The notes: generated by a model from the letters alone, not told the origin. DNA of 29,152 nucleotides from Hyphochytrium catenoides (GCA_900088475.1 FLMG01001903.1:1-29152), one strand, 5' to 3'; shown: positions 1 through 13,000, numbered from the stretch's first letter. Translations and numbers: made by a program.

Positions 1-136
1 CGGACAAGTCCCTGCTGTTGTCGCTTTGAAAGAAACGACCGCGAGTAGACCGCGGTAGGAGTAGCCAGTGCCACAAGTACACGGAATAGCTGATGGACCC
101 AAAGAAGACGACGACCTTGCTATGACTGAGCTAGAG

Positions 137-405
137 TCAATTGAGGGTCACTTTTTGTCTTCCAGTGATGATCAGAACCGCGCCACGTGTCGCTAACAGT
201 GCCAAACATCCTGGGAAGAAGCTCCCATCGTTCAGGGCTACAAAGCCTGCGACGATCAACAAGACTCCTAGCAAGGAGATAAGACGATGCTGTACAAGAA
301 GTGATAGTAAACCAAGGTGCTACTATTAGCAGCCGTCTGCCAGAAGCGGCGGGCCAGGAAGAAGTAAAAGGCGACCTTTGCAAAAGGTGCCAACCAACCC
401 GACAT
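137..405 (-). CDS. Possible small membrane protein or 3' end of a multi-exon gene
   Basis: On the minus strand a last exon at 289-137 is preceded by a good acceptor (TTGTACAG) and ends in TGA at 139-137. It encodes about 50 residues with two hydrophobic stretches (around LLGVLLIVAGFVAL and CLALLATRGAVLIITG) and a short basic tail. A phase-compatible upstream piece at 405-376 starts with ATG (MSGWLAPFAK) and ends at an AAG|GTCGCC donor, which would give a 60-residue protein with two membrane helices. The same exon could instead be the C-terminus of a longer gene, because another hydrophobic open stretch (MARTGLAGMLFLAIAILK) lies at 646-566. I do not recognise the family. No transcript evidence is available and splice choices are uncertain. 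Confidence 0.35.
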
Positions 406-565
406 CGAGAAGAAAAGATGTTGCGGTTAGACGAGGAGTCTCCAACCAATTGCTTCTTCTCCTAAGAAGACCCCCGAGCAACCATAACCGCCATGCATGG
501 CTAAATGATGCAAAAGTACTCTTCTATACCTAGAGACCAAAGCGGCGGAAGTCACCGCATCGTCA

Positions 566-2079
566 AAGTGACTGCCGGTGAGCACCGCGCATCTTGAGGA
601 TCGCTATCGCTAAGAACAACATTCCTGCCAGTCCAGTCCGTGCCATCACCTCCAGCTCGTCCTGTCATTAAGCAGAAGCATTCCACGACAACTACAGACA
701 CCACCACCAGCACTAGCAGTAGCGCAGGGGGAATCCTTCTGGTTGGGGAAAGCTTCCACGCTCTTTCTCACGATAAATGGTCCGACCCGAGACGAGATAC
801 CCATGGATCACGAAGACTCAGCGCTGATAGGATGAGCCAGGACCACACTGGGGAGATTACCACTGCAGACACCGCTATAGCTCGAAAAGCCATCGATGTC
901 TGCACCAGCACCATAAGAGAGATGGATCTTCTCCATCCACGGTCTGCTCGCAGCTTTCGCCTCATCCTTCTTTCTGATTGCTTCTTCCTATTTTTGCTGC
1001 TGCGAGGATACTGTCGCAGCATCCAGCCGCTCTTCTCGAGTGAGACCCCTTTCGCCTCGACCACAGACCCTGCTGAGCGCTGTGAATGTCGTTCAATCAA
1101 TTGTTTCCCGGGGCAGAAGAGATGAAAAGGAGCAAGTTGTCGCGGAGTGACTTGCGTAGTGATGGCTGCTATCGATTTCGCTGCCGTTCCTCCGATCTGC
1201 TAAGCAGCACTCTCTCCGCCGCCACAATAGAAATTGCAGCCGAGAGTCTCACTGCTTCTGTGATGACATTGGGCCGCTCCAGTCGCTTGGGAAGCAGAAG
1301 AAGAAAGAAAGAACAAATGTCCCAATCTTTTGTTGTTGTGATACCTTGATTCGTCATCTCTATAGTGATGACAGTAAGACGGATAATCTTCGATCTAGGT
1401 CCCATCGCTCGCACGATCTCTTTCCTTCGTAACTAGTGATCATCGGTGTCATTTTGTGGTTTGGAGAATCTGTCATCAGAATCCCCTCCGAAATGTCATC
1501 GGTTCTTTCATCATTGTCATCGAAAGTTGAAATCCTTTCACCGCTACGACGGACTGCAGAAAGAGCTTGAGTGTCGTGGTTACGTGCTGCTTTGCCTTTT
1601 CTTTCTATGAGGGATTGATGGGTAACAGGGACGATAGGCAGACAGTCACTTCTGTGAAGGTGATGATGACCGTCACCAATTTGGCTCCCCTGCCTTCGGT
1701 CTCCAAGACCACCTTTTTGCAGCAAAGGACGCTGTTGAAGAAGCATCACTGACTTCATTGATATTGATTCGCCATGACTTTGCAAGAGGGATGGAGCTGA
1801 TTATTAGTGACTATTTCATCTTTTTTTGTCACCGTCATCGTCACCAACAACATAGACAACAGCAAGACAGGTACTCTACTATTATAAGGCTCGCATCCTG
1901 CGTTTTGAGATCTTTCTTTTCAAGCTCGGAGGCTCGTCCTCATGACTCTTCTTCTTCGTCTTCATCACAATTGGCTCGCTCCAGCTCCTCCCTCTTTCTA
2001 TAATACTCAGCGGCAGCTCAACCGCTAATGAGCCAGGGTGGCAGGTAGGGTTAGCAGACAACAGTTTGGTCACTGGCAA
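566..2079 (-). other. Exon-like open stretches, unresolved minus-strand gene
   Basis: Several minus-strand stretches look more protein-like than their surroundings but I could not join them into one frame. They are: a basic, Lys/Pro-rich piece near 2000-1882; a charged, disordered-looking piece at 1785-1360 rich in Asp, Glu, Arg and Ser; a piece at about 1290-1169 (RLERPNVITEAVRLSAAISI) after a CTTCCCAAG acceptor; a piece at 1060-790 with a basic half followed by a hydrophobic segment (AIAVSAVVISPVWSWLIL); and a hydrophobic piece at 646-566. Together with the exon at 289-137 they could form a membrane protein with a long soluble N-terminus. The plus strand has only short open frames. Short runs of TCATC/GATGA repeats also inflate apparent open frames here, so confidence is low. 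Confidence 0.25.
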
Positions 2080-2144
2080 AGGAAGCTTTCATGGGTTGTA
2101 ACAAGCAAGAATGCTGGTGGAACGATCTGTTGCTGAACCTGCAG

Positions 2145-2233
2145 CTCAAGCTCTGTGCTGACGTACTGCTAAAACTCTGTGCTGACCATTGCTCAAGACC
2201 TGTGCTGACCTCTGATGACCTGCTGCTCAAGAG
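2145..2233. repeat. Imperfect 24-nt tandem repeat, three units
   Basis: Three head-to-tail units each begin with CTCAAG or CTAAAA and contain the core CTGTGCTGAC: 2145-2168, 2169-2191 and 2192-2225. A partial fourth unit starts at 2226. The third unit is longer (34 nt) through an internal repeat of TGACCTCTGATGACC. It lies about 650 nt upstream of the purine gene start and has no evident coding role. Confidence 0.75.
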
Positions 2234-2253
2234 AAAAGATACTGATGAGTGTT

Positions 2254-2300
2254 GCGCGGGAAACGGACAGCAGGAGGGACATCAACTCACGCGCGGGAAA
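2254..2300. promoter_or_regulatory. Paired E2F-like motifs upstream of the purine gene
   Basis: The ten-base word GCGCGGGAAA occurs exactly at 2254-2263 and again at 2291-2300, in the same orientation and 37 nt apart. Its complement TTTCCCGCGC matches the classical E2F/DP binding site. The pair lies about 590 nt upstream of the PFAS start codon. E2F/DP is conserved in many plants, algae and animals and drives S-phase genes. A role here is inference from motif and position only. Confidence 0.4.
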
Positions 2301-2888
2301 GCTGGAAGATCAGGGTCATAGATCAGTAGCCAGAGTATCATTGGATAATCAAAGGTTTGGTTACTAAATTAGCCTCAAGAATTCAACTTTCCCACGTTCT
2401 CACTCCTGGAGGTGGTACAGTTATCACAGGTCCGAAGCTCACATTTCCCTTCGCAGATCTGCTGGCTGGCGGACGGGTGCGGCAAGGTCATCAGAAGCAG
2501 GACACAGGGCAGGAGCGAGACAGGGCAGCGCAGCCCGAACCGACGAGCGGCACATCAGCAGCAACAAGAGGCAGTTAATCTTCATCTTCTGGCTTCCTGA
2601 GTTTCGCACACTCCAGACCCTGCTGCCTACAGGTGGAGCTGCTTTATAAGCAACTCCACGGGGGAAGGATTGGTAGACTCATTGGTGACACGCTATAGTA
2701 ACGGCCTGTCTTGTAAGCAGAGCGTGCCGGTTCACTTTGCTTGAGACCTCTACCACGCTACCTTGAGAAGATGGCCACCACCGCTGGAGGTAGGAGCAGT
2801 CGTACTTGCCGCGGCTCTATAGTCACCCAACCCACAGTATCAACTGTCAATTTTCCTAGGCCTCATCCACTTTTATCGGGCGCCGGGT

Positions 2889-5800
2889 ATGAGTGAGCCC
2901 CATCGCCAGGCTTTGATTCGAAAGACGCAGAGCAAGCTCCTGAAGCAGGTCGTCGACATCAAGACCGAGTACTGCTTCAACGTCCAGCTAAAACAAGGTG
3001 CGCAGCTATCTGCGGAGCAAAAGAAGGTAATATCAGTGAGTGATATTCTAGGAGGAACGGCTTGCTGACCAACAGAGATCTTCCGACTTTGGCTGGGGTA
3101 GAAACTCCATTGGCTTCTGGCCGAGACCTTCGAGCGCGAACTTACTGGAGAGAAGTCTTATCTGGAGGCCGACAATGGGACGACCAGGCGGCTGGTTGAG
3201 GTTGGTCCACGACTCAACTTCAGCACGCCTTTCTCAACAAACGCGGTAGGAATGAGCTCCTCTCAGTACCTCCTAAATCTATAACATCTCATTATCCCCT
3301 ATTTTGCCCTTATTAACGTCTAGGTGGAGATTTGCCGCGATAGCGGGCTAGACTCAGTGGCTAGGATTGAGAGATCCCGCCGCTACCTGCTTGTCAGCAA
3401 TGGGAATGCCATCTCAGATGAGGAGGTGCAGAACTTCGCTGCGACAGTGCATGACAGGATGACAGAACAGGTCCAGTTTTGCGCTTAGTCTCTTGTCTCT
3501 CTCCTTCAAATCTTACGGCCACTATGCTGCTGTCTGCTCTGCATCTGCAGATCTACCCTCAACAGCTTCAGTCCCTGGTGACTGACGCCAAGCCGACACC
3601 TGTGAGGGTTATACCGATAATGGAAGAAGGCAGGAAGGCTCTGGAGAAGATCAATGAGGTCAGTCCATGTCTAGCTTCGCACTACTCAATTTAGACACGA
3701 GGCCGTTCTCACTCTGAGATATCTGTTCTTGCCGCGAATTGTGTAGGAGATGGGCCTGGGCTTTGACGATTGGGATCTGGACTATTACACCTCGCTGTTT
3801 AGAGATAAGATGGGCAGGAACCCGACAGACGTTGAGTGCTTTGACATGGGACAGAGTAACTCTGAGCATTCCCGGCACTGGTAAGCATGCCCGCCTCCAT
3901 CTATTTTAGCTCGAGCTACTCTTCGTGAAGAAAGTCATTCGCTGCTCCAAGCCGATGTATTTTCTTGGCCATTGTGTGGCGATTATTTGGCTAACCTCAG
4001 TTTCCTACGTTAGCTCCTGGCCTTGACGCTAATGAGCTCCGTAAACGGCCTCTGACTAGACGACGTGCTTCCTTCGTAGGTTTTTCTCTGGAAAGATGGT
4101 GTTGAATGGTGTAGAACAGCCCGAGACCCTATTCCAGATGGTGAAGTCGACTCTCCCTAAGGATAAGCCCACCAACAGCGTTATTGCTTTCCATGATAAC
4201 TCATCAGCTATTCAAGGATTTCCAGTCAAGACCATTCTCCCCCAGATACCAGGCGAACCCAGCGCATTCTCAGAGAAAGACGTTGTCTATCACCCCATCC
4301 TCACTGCAGAGACCCATAACTTCCCTTCCGGTGTTGCTCCTTTCCCTGGTGCTGAGACCGGGACAGGCGGTAGAATTAGAGATGTTCAAGCTACGGGGAC
4401 GGGAGCGCACTGCATCGCTGGCATCTCCAGCTATTGCGTTGGAAACCTAAATATCCCAGGTGTGGGAAATCCTATGACGCCCTATTTAGTCTTGATGCTT
4501 TGTCCGCTTAAGGGCTACCGCCTCCCGTCTCACTCGCCTTAGGCTATGAGTTGCCATGGGAAGACAAGGCCTTCACTTATCCTAATAACCTGGCAAAGCC
4601 CTTGGACATCGAGGTGGAGGCCAGCAATGGTGCTTCAGATTATGGAAACAAGTTTGGAGAGCCAGTGGTAACCGGCTACACTCGCTCATTTGGGCTCAGA
4701 CTGCCTAGTGGGGAAAGGAGGGAATGGATCAAGCCCATTATGTTCTCGGCAGGCATTGGCCAAATGGATGACAAGCACAAGAAGAAGGGAGAACCAGAGG
4801 TAAGGAGCTCAGAGCTTGTTACTGTTCTCTGCCACTTCTCCTTTCTATCTCTTCACTCCTTTGATGCTTTGCGTCGCTCTTAAGGCCGATTGACATGTAA
4901 TGGTCCTATCTGCACCGCAGGTTGGAATGTGGGTCGTGAAAGTTGGAGGTCCCGCCTATCGCATCGGTATGGGAGGCGGAGCAGCGAGCAGCCGTGTTCA
5001 AGACAGCAAGCATGCGGACCTCGACTTCAACGCCGTACAGAGAGGGGACGCAGAGATGGAAAATAAGATGAACAGAGTCATTAGAGCGTGCATAGAGATG
5101 GGGGAGAACAACCCTATTGTCTCTATACATGACCAGGGTGCTGGAGGTAATGGTAATGTGCTGAAGGAGATTGTGGAGCCTATGGGTGCAAAGTTGGATG
5201 TCCGCAAAGTGGTGCTGGGCGACGAAACGTTATCTGTGCTTGAGATCTGGGGTGCTGAGTATCAAGAAAACTGCGCACTTCTTCTCCGGCCGAAGGATGC
5301 GGAGGCCTTCCTACGTATCTGTGAGAGAGAGCAATGCCCTGTCTCTTTGTTAGGTCAGGTCACCGGTGATGGCCGCGTCGTCCTTGTAGATAGCAAGGAC
5401 GACTCTACCCCGGTCGACTTGGTGGGTCTTACATCTCCGCACCTTCTCTCTCCGATCTACATCCTTAGCTACTGGTTCTACCTCAGTTGACGACACTCTA
5501 AGTGACTAGTCCCGTCTCGCTCTCTTTCCAGAGTCACTGACGTCTTCCTTTTCTTGGTAGCATGATGTCATAAGATTATTCTTTCCTTTGCGGCTAGGCT
5601 GCTCATGCTCATCGTAGACGTCTCTGCATGCCTTTAACGTGCTCCCTCTAATGTATCCACTTCGTCCATCTACGTGTTCTCTTCGGACAATCTCCTAATA
5701 CTACCTTTTGATTACCGACACTGCAGGACCTGGCTTTGGTCCTTGGAAAAATGCCTCAAAAGACGTTTGTGGATAAAGCAGCTGCCAGCCAAGTTATTAA

Positions 5801-8800
5801 GCCATTAGAGCTTCCCAACGGGACCACTGTCCAAACTGCGCTGGATCGCGTCCTTCGCCTGCTCTCTGTGGGATCTAAGCGCTTCCTGACCACAAAGGTG
5901 GATCGCTCTGTCACTGGTCTGATTGCTCGCCAGCAGTGCTCTGGCCCTTTACATATTCCAGTTGTGGACGTGGCAGTGGTTGCTCAGAGCCACTTCCCAG
6001 TGGCTCCTGGCCACCCAATGACCGGTATCGCCTCCGCAGTCGGAGAGCAGCCAATTAAAGGTCTGGTAGATCCTGAGGCAATGGCACGGCTGACGGTAGG
6101 AGAAGCCCTGACAAATCTGATCTGGGCGAAGATTACCAAGCTGGAGGACGTAAAGGCTTCTGGTAACTGGATGTGGGCAGCCAAGCTGCCTGGTGAGGGC
6201 TGTGCCATGTATAACTGCTGCAAGGTACGATATTTGCGCGTTGCTATATTCCCTACCCGTAGGATAGAGTAGAGAAAGAAAAGGAAAAAAAAAGAGAGAC
6301 ACGGCGAGGTACTGGCGGAGGAGACCGTGACGGAAGAGATGCTGACATGGTTTAAGGCTGAAGGCTGTGAGAATTTCTGGTCTGACCTATGCTTTACTCT
6401 TTAGGCCATGAGTAGCTTCATGCGGGAGCTCGGTATCTCTATCGACGGGGGGAAAGACTCGCTGTCAATGGCCGCGAAAGCTGGAGGAGAGACTGTGAAA
6501 GCTCCTGGCACTCTAGTAATCACCACCTACGCGCCATGCCCAGATGTAACACAGGTAGCAACCCCTGATCTTAAGCAGCCTGGGAGTGGCGAGGATGCTG
6601 GCGTGCTAATCTACGTAGATCTGGGCGGAGATAAACATAGGCTGGGCGGTTCAGCCCTGGCACAGGTAAATAAGCGGAATTTGAGTCCAGCCGTCTTCCC
6701 CCTACTGGGTCTCTCTCCACGTGGAAGCCCTGCTGCCGTAAATTTATGATTGAGTTCCCGTCTAATGCTGTTAGCTGTGTATCCACCCCAACTCGATCCC
6801 ACTTCCACCGCTGGCCTTCTTTCAGTAATCACCGGTCTCTTCTACTTGTCTTTCTATTCTGTCTTTCGGTCTAGGGGATACTTTCTCACTTTGATCTTCT
6901 CCAGGTCTATGCTCAGGTGGGCGACGAGACCCCTGACGTAGAAAGCCCTGCGCTACTGAAGCATGCGTTTGAGGTCACACAGTCTCTAATTGCACAAGGT
7001 GAGCGCAGGCAGAGGAATATCCCTAGTCCATAGTTTAAAACATCGTACTGATGGATCTGAACCTTCTTAGGTGTCGTACTCTCTGGACATGACCGCAGTG
7101 ATGGTGGTTTGGTCACGACGCTTCTCGAGATGGCTTTCAGTGGCAATTGCGGGCTCTCGGTAGACATCCAGTCGACAGAGAGCGACCCAGTCAAGGTAAC
7201 CTAGAAGGGTTTCTGTCTGCTTTTCCGTCTATGGCCTAGGCTGATTAGGCGCTTTGCCCTGGCGGTCTTTGCTGATTAGATGTTCTCCCTCACCCGCAGT
7301 AGATATAATCCGTCTTGTCGGAGATACCTTCGATGCTTAGCCTAATGTTCTACCTATGTCTCTTGCCAATCCTCACAGGTTCTCTTTTCGGAGGAGTTGG
7401 GTTTGGTCTTGGAGGTGCTTCCTTCAAGCCAGGAGAAGGTGGTAGCAGCATACAAGGAGAAGAATGTCCCGGTGCAAGTCATTGGGCATGCCAGAAGCAG
7501 CCCTGAAGTGAGAATTAGCGTCAACGGCTCCGTGGCCGTGAATGCTGATATGAGGTAAAGAAACAGAAAAGGGGTAGAAAGATATCTGGAAGTCCCAAAA
7601 GGATCGCACCGACGAAAAGAGCGAGTCGCCTTGGTTCAGGAGGGCACTTCGAAGCTAGATGCCATTTATAGAGTTCTAATTTTCTTTCTAGGGACCTTCG
7701 CGATGCGTGGGAAGCTACAAGCTTCGAGTTGGACAAGCTCCAGTGCAACCCGGAATGCGTAGTCCAAGAGCAAGAAGGTGAGCAAGGCAATTGACCTTTC
7801 TTGGCCTCTTGCCTTCAGCTTTCAGCTGTCGCATGTCAGGAGAGGCCGTCGCATCATTCCCTTGTCGCTATAAATTGTGACTCAATGTTAGCTGCCGCGT
7901 CACCCATGAACGCTCTAACAATGCATCCCCCAGGCTTGCGGGATAGGAGTGGCCCGAAGTGGGCCTTGACCTACACGCCTCAGGAGACCAATCCAGAGCT
8001 TCTCGCTGGTACGTATTTCTCTTGCCTGCATGCTGGTCGTCAGAGTTTATACCTCTTACGCATTTTCACTGGCTGCTTCTCAACTTTCTACGTCATTTGC
8101 TGTCTGACTGACTCTCTATGTCATTGGCTGTCTCTGGCCAGCTTCCAAGAAACCAAATGTTGCTATCATCCGTCAAGAGGGAAGCAATGGTGATAGGGAA
8201 ATGGCCAGCGCCTTCTATGCTGCCGGCTTCAATGTCTGGGACGTTCTGGTGGGAGATTTGAAGGAAAAGAAAGTCAGCCTATCTCAATTTCAAGGTAATC
8301 AATGGAGAACGGGATTGGCCAAGCAAGAGGCCAAAAGGAATGTCAACTAGGAAGAACCTGTTCTTCCCTTGTCATACGAAGGGCCACGCCTATCTACTAT
8401 CAATAGAGAGCTTACGGTCGTATGGTTATCCTCTGCAGGCATTGTGTTCGTAGGAGGCTTTTCTTATGCGGATGTACTGGGTTCCGGAAAGGGTTGGGCC
8501 GGCGCGATTACGTTCAACCCGGATGTAAAGAAGGAGTTCAACGGTAAGAAGTGCACATATAGTCTGAGATGTTGGTCCGGGTTTCATGATCATCTGTCGC
8601 TCGCTAGCTTACCTATGTACCACGCTGCAATGGAAGCGGTCAATCCACTTTTAATCCATTTCTGAAGCTAACCTTCCTTCACTGCGTTCGATTCCCATCC
8701 TGTGCCAGACTTCCACGCACGGAGCGACACCTTCTCCCTCGGTGTATGCAATGGCTGCCAGTTGATGGCTCTCCTGGGCTGGATCCCGAAAGATGCTGCG

Positions 8801-9751
8801 GGTAGCGTTCTTCCCGAGAAAAGCCAGCCTCGTTTTATCGAAAACAGGTCAGTCAATAGGCGTTGGGCTGCTCGCTGAGTGAGCGCTACTATGGGTCTAA
8901 GAGGCTGACGAGCCTTCTCTCCATCCATTCTAGGTCTGGCCGCTTCGAATCACGGTTCTCATCTGTGAAGATCCTCCCATCCAAGTCTCTCTTTTTCCAA
9001 GGCATGGAGGGCTCATCATTAGGCATCTGGGTAGCACACGGAGAAGGTAGACCTCTTTTGATTGCCTGCTGCGTGAAGCCATAGCTACCTCTCCTCGGTC
9101 CTTCTATGTATGGTTTGCTATGCGCTGCCATCTCAGGCCGGGGTTGTGCCTGTGTAGTGGCTCCATGCTATTGATGCTCTAGTCATTGGTCTGCGCTGGC
9201 GGCCCAGTCTATTGCCTGTTCGTCCACCCTTGAATTCTTAGACGGCAGCGTTACTGATCATCTATCTCTCCTCTGGGACGGACCTGCCACTATGTAGGAT
9301 ACGCACATTTCCCGGACTCATCTGTCAAGGAAAGAGTGCTCAACGGAAACTTGGCTCCCCTCCGCTACGTTGATGATGAGAATCAGCCCACTGAGCGCTA
9401 TCCTCTTAACCCTAACGGTTCACCCGATGGGATTGCTGCGCTTTGTTCCAGTGATGGCAGACACCTTGCTATGATGCCGCATCCAGAGCGCTGCTACCTT
9501 CTTTGGCAGTGGCCCTGGATGCCTCAGGACTGGTAAGAGCAGCAGACGCAGCCGGAGTGGGAAGTTAAGTCGAAGAGGAGAGTCGTAGGGCAGTGCTCAG
9601 GCATGGGGAGGGCAGCAGCGCTTTTTGTACATTGGCTTCTTGAGATTCTCACATTGAATTCATCAGGCGGAGGACACTAAAAGCGGGTCCATGGCTCAAG
9701 ATGTTCCAAAATGCAAGGAAATGGTGCGACGAGGTCAATAAGACTCAGTGA
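2889..9751 (+). CDS. PFAS: Phosphoribosylformylglycinamidine synthase (FGAM synthase)
   Basis: Fourth step of de novo purine synthesis: ATP- and glutamine-dependent conversion of FGAR to FGAM, expected in the cytosol. I assemble 21 exons with consistent phase: 2889-3026, 3102-3245, 3324-3470, 3551-3658, 3747-3880, 4080-4459, 4543-4799, 4921-5421, 5727-6224, 6405-6665, 6905-6998, 7071-7195, 7379-7554, 7692-7777, 7934-8008, 8142-8294, 8439-8543, 8709-8847, 8934-9046, 9298-9532, 9667-9751. This gives 1317 aa, the normal length for the large single-chain enzyme. All 20 introns are GT-AG. In order: PurS-like N-terminus, FGAMS linker ([11 protein letters not shown]), two AIR-synthase-like halves ([62 protein letters not shown]), then a class I glutamine amidotransferase ([17 protein letters not shown], nucleophile Cys1141 in GVCNGCQ, His1273 and Glu1275 in MMPHPER). 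The start at 2889 is the first ATG in frame with conserved sequence; a small upstream coding exon is not excluded. No catalytic defect is seen. Confidence 0.97.
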
Positions 9752-10094
9752 GCTTCTTCCACTCTGCCCTCTCCTTCTGTCTGCCCAGGAGTCGCAGTCC
9801 ATGCCACCTCTATTCAGTCCTTTGACTCTTCACGTTCTCTCGGCCAAGGGTTTCTTTGCTGAAGGTTATGATTTAAGAAATTATTGGCTAACATAAACAG
9901 TGATGACACTTGGACTCAGACGTTCTGTGAGCACGCAATATCACTGATAGAGAAATGTGAAGAGCAAGCATAGAAAAGAAGGCCACAAAGGCATGGGACG
10001 AGATGACAGAGATCGCGTGAGCCAGAAGATCTGGCTAACGGATGGATCCCCTAGCAAAAGAGAGAGAGAGAGAGAGGGCACTAAGAGAGCCTGT
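9752..10094. other. Convergent 3' intergenic region
   Basis: This 343-nt gap separates the stop codons of PFAS (plus) and the WD40 gene (minus), so it should hold both 3' untranslated regions. An (AG)n run of about 18 nt lies at 10060-10077. I see no convincing gene and no canonical AATAAA signal. Confidence 0.6.
10060..10077. repeat. (AG)n microsatellite
   Basis: Nine consecutive AG dinucleotides lie just downstream of the WD40 gene stop codon, so they would be a CT run in that gene's 3' untranslated region. Confidence 0.85.
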
Positions 10095-13000
10095 TTAGAC
10101 AAGTTCCATTGTCTTCTGTTCCTCTTTATGCTCACGGTCCGTATCAGTGAGCTCTCCTCGTGCTCGGTGCTCGGTTCTTTTTGCCTCCAGCAGGGCTGGG
10201 CTAAAGTTTGATTTCCTCTTTCCACGGCCGACAGGCAGAGGCCCCACATTCATATGGATAGACTTATGGCGAAGCAGCTGTGCCATTTTGCCCATAGAAG
10301 AAGGTTCATTGAAGAGGTGTTCATACTCAGGCAAACCATACATAGGCCACACCTGTCCATTTGTAAGCACAGGGAAGAGGCAGCCGGGTTTTGCGAAAGG
10401 TTCGGAATGAGAGTTGGCATAAGAAGGCGAACGATTAGTGTGAGAGGTCTTCCCATACCTTGACCATGCCGTCATCAAAACCTGTAACAAGCAGTCCATG
10501 CCCTGTGGCAAGGCTGACGAGCGCACCGTCGGAGGAAAGCCCCACGTATGCACAGAGAAGATCGAAAGGCTTCTCAGTGGACCAGAGCATGGCCACACAA
10601 TCAGAAGAAGCAGATGCTAACATCTTTCCGTCTGGTGTGACCGCCAACTTTGTTATACGCCCATCGTGTCTCTATATGTCGGAAATGGGTAACAGAAAGA
10701 GAATGATTAGAGAGCACGACTCAGTTTCTAGGAGTGGTTCAGATAACACGATGCTAACGTTATTATAGCGGAACAGGAAGAGCGATCGTAAGAACGAGAG
10801 AGGCGGCTATATCTGCACCTGAAGGATGTCAACTGGGGTGATCGAATCCGCCTTCCTCGAGCTAGGGACAGCGTTCCAAACCTACATGACAGGACGGACA
10901 GGGCAAACAAATGCATCCAAGTCAGGAAGCGATTGTATAAATACGGCTAGACCCTAAGACAACGTCATCTTAGAACAGTCATACTGACCTTAATGCTTTT
11001 ATCCCAGCTGCCCGAAAAGAGAAAGTTCTCTGACGGCCCCCTGCCCCAGGCAATGGCTGATACGACAGAGCTGTGGGCGTCGTGACTGGACCAGTACTCT
11101 GTAATCGAGGATGGGCTCACACGCCACACTTTCACGCTGTGATCGTTACCTAGGAACACCAGTAAGAGTGAGATACCATCCACTACGAACAGACCATGGC
11201 CGGCCAAAATAATGAACTGTATGAGTAGTTAGCAAGACCAAGGTCATACGATGGCACACTAAAGCATGCAGATTGCAGTTACGCTCAGCCTGATGGCCAG
11301 AAGGGTACAGGTAGGTCTTACCACAGGAGGCGAGCAAAACTCCTACGCCAGGAATATTTTGTGAGAATGAAAGGTCCATGACGTGGCCCTCATGGGCTTG
11401 GACTCGCTGGTACGGCACAAATGAAGTACAGATCAGTCAATGGCCACGACTCTGGGTGTTCCGACGATTGCGAGAACAAGGGAGGCGCCAACGCCAAGAA
11501 GATGTGGTGAAACGCAGGGCTGCTTGAAAAGAAAAAGCGTACCGCTAGAGGGTGATATCGTTCCTGGTCACCGGGATACGAATTCTCAAGCTTCCAGAGG
11601 CAAATATTGAAATCGTGAGCCCCACTAGCCATCAAACGGCCTTCAGGGTCGATGGCCACAGCACAGAGCCTACCGCTATGGCCTTCGAGCTTGGCCACAG
11701 CCTAAATGAAGATCAAAAGATGATATTAGGGATGACAGTGTAAGAATTGGCTGTGGATGTCTAAAGCTAGAAGGGCTGGATGACAGAAACGACGGAGGTG
11801 CGAAAAGAAGGAAATAGAGACTGGCACAGTCGTTATGCCGGTAGGTAGTTGATCATCCGGTCGGCTACCTTGAAAACATGTGGCGATGCGCTGTCGATGC
11901 AAAAGCACGTTATAGAGTAGTCCGTTCCTCCTGCAAAGAGGTACTTCTCATCCGGAGTCACCACATGCGCCAACACTGAGCCCTCCAGAGGGAAGATCGC
12001 TTCTCTCTGCATCGTTGATACGTCGTACATGTTGATGTTATAATCCGCCGATGCGGTTATAAGGCTATGGCCATGGGGCACACACACGAAATACGAACTG
12101 CAGTGAGTTTTCTGCAATAGACATTTCAGTGAGGTGCGGCACAGCTCCTTACTGTTCATCGTTGTTGATTAGCGTCATAGACGTTACAGGGCCGCTGTGC
12201 CCTACGAATTCCTGTACCAGCTGCGGCTTCGTCACGTCGCGGATGTCCCAAATCTATTACATAGCCAGAGGTTTGAAGAACAACAGGTTAATGAGGGGCG
12301 TTAGAACTCTTTGAAAATCAAAGAGGGAGAAGCAGAACTAGTAAAAGAATAGGTATAAGATAAGGACAAGAGACTCCTGATGGAGCTACGGGGCCAAAAG
12401 GGATTACCACCTGACGTGGTAGTTAAGACTTACCCTGACATTGTTGTAAGAGGAGCTGGTGGCAAGGAGAGGGAAGACTGGGTTGATCTCCATTGCCATC
12501 ACATCCTCCTCGTGAGCTTGCACAGTTACCAGGAGTCTAGAGACAATCGACGTCACACACATAGAAGAGGTTTGATGAGGTAACAGGGAGAGAGAAAGAG
12601 AGACCACCGAAGAACGCGGAATGAGAAGCAGAGACTGTAAGGGCAAGGCTTCATCAGCATAGATCTAGGCTGGACACTGCCCAAGCGCGTTCGTACTCGT
12701 CTCTTTCCGTCATGGCTAGGTCCAAAGATATATCAGCCGTCCCCTTGAGAATCTCATCAAGTGCCTTTTTGCCGACTTCGATGCTTTGTTCATTGGAAAG
12801 CATTTCCAAAGGTGCAGGACCAAACCTGAGAAGCTTCCACAGCTTCATGGTGGCATCCACACTGCAGGTGAACATATACTGAAAAGGCACAGAGTCAGAA
12901 AAGCCGAAAAGATTGACGCAGCTTCTGAATCCTCCTTACCTGATCGTCATTGATAAGAGCTATCCGTCTCACATCTCCCATGTGAGCGGTGATGCAGCGG

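Noticed and set aside
640-1125. Plus-strand open frame of 161 codons
   Set aside because: Thr/Ser and Arg-rich low complexity; the opposite strand has hydrophobic segments with better splice borders. Not strong enough to call as a gene.
2771-2888. ATG at 2771 as the start of the purine gene
   Set aside because: Its frame reaches TGA at about 2893 and carries no conserved sequence. It could only serve through an extra small exon ending at a GAG|GTAGGA donor, for which I see no clear partner acceptor.
11838-11868. GC donor at CTACCG|GCATAA in the WD40 gene
   Set aside because: It is in phase, but AAG|GTAGCC 31 nt upstream is a better donor, also in phase, and gives a normal repeat junction.
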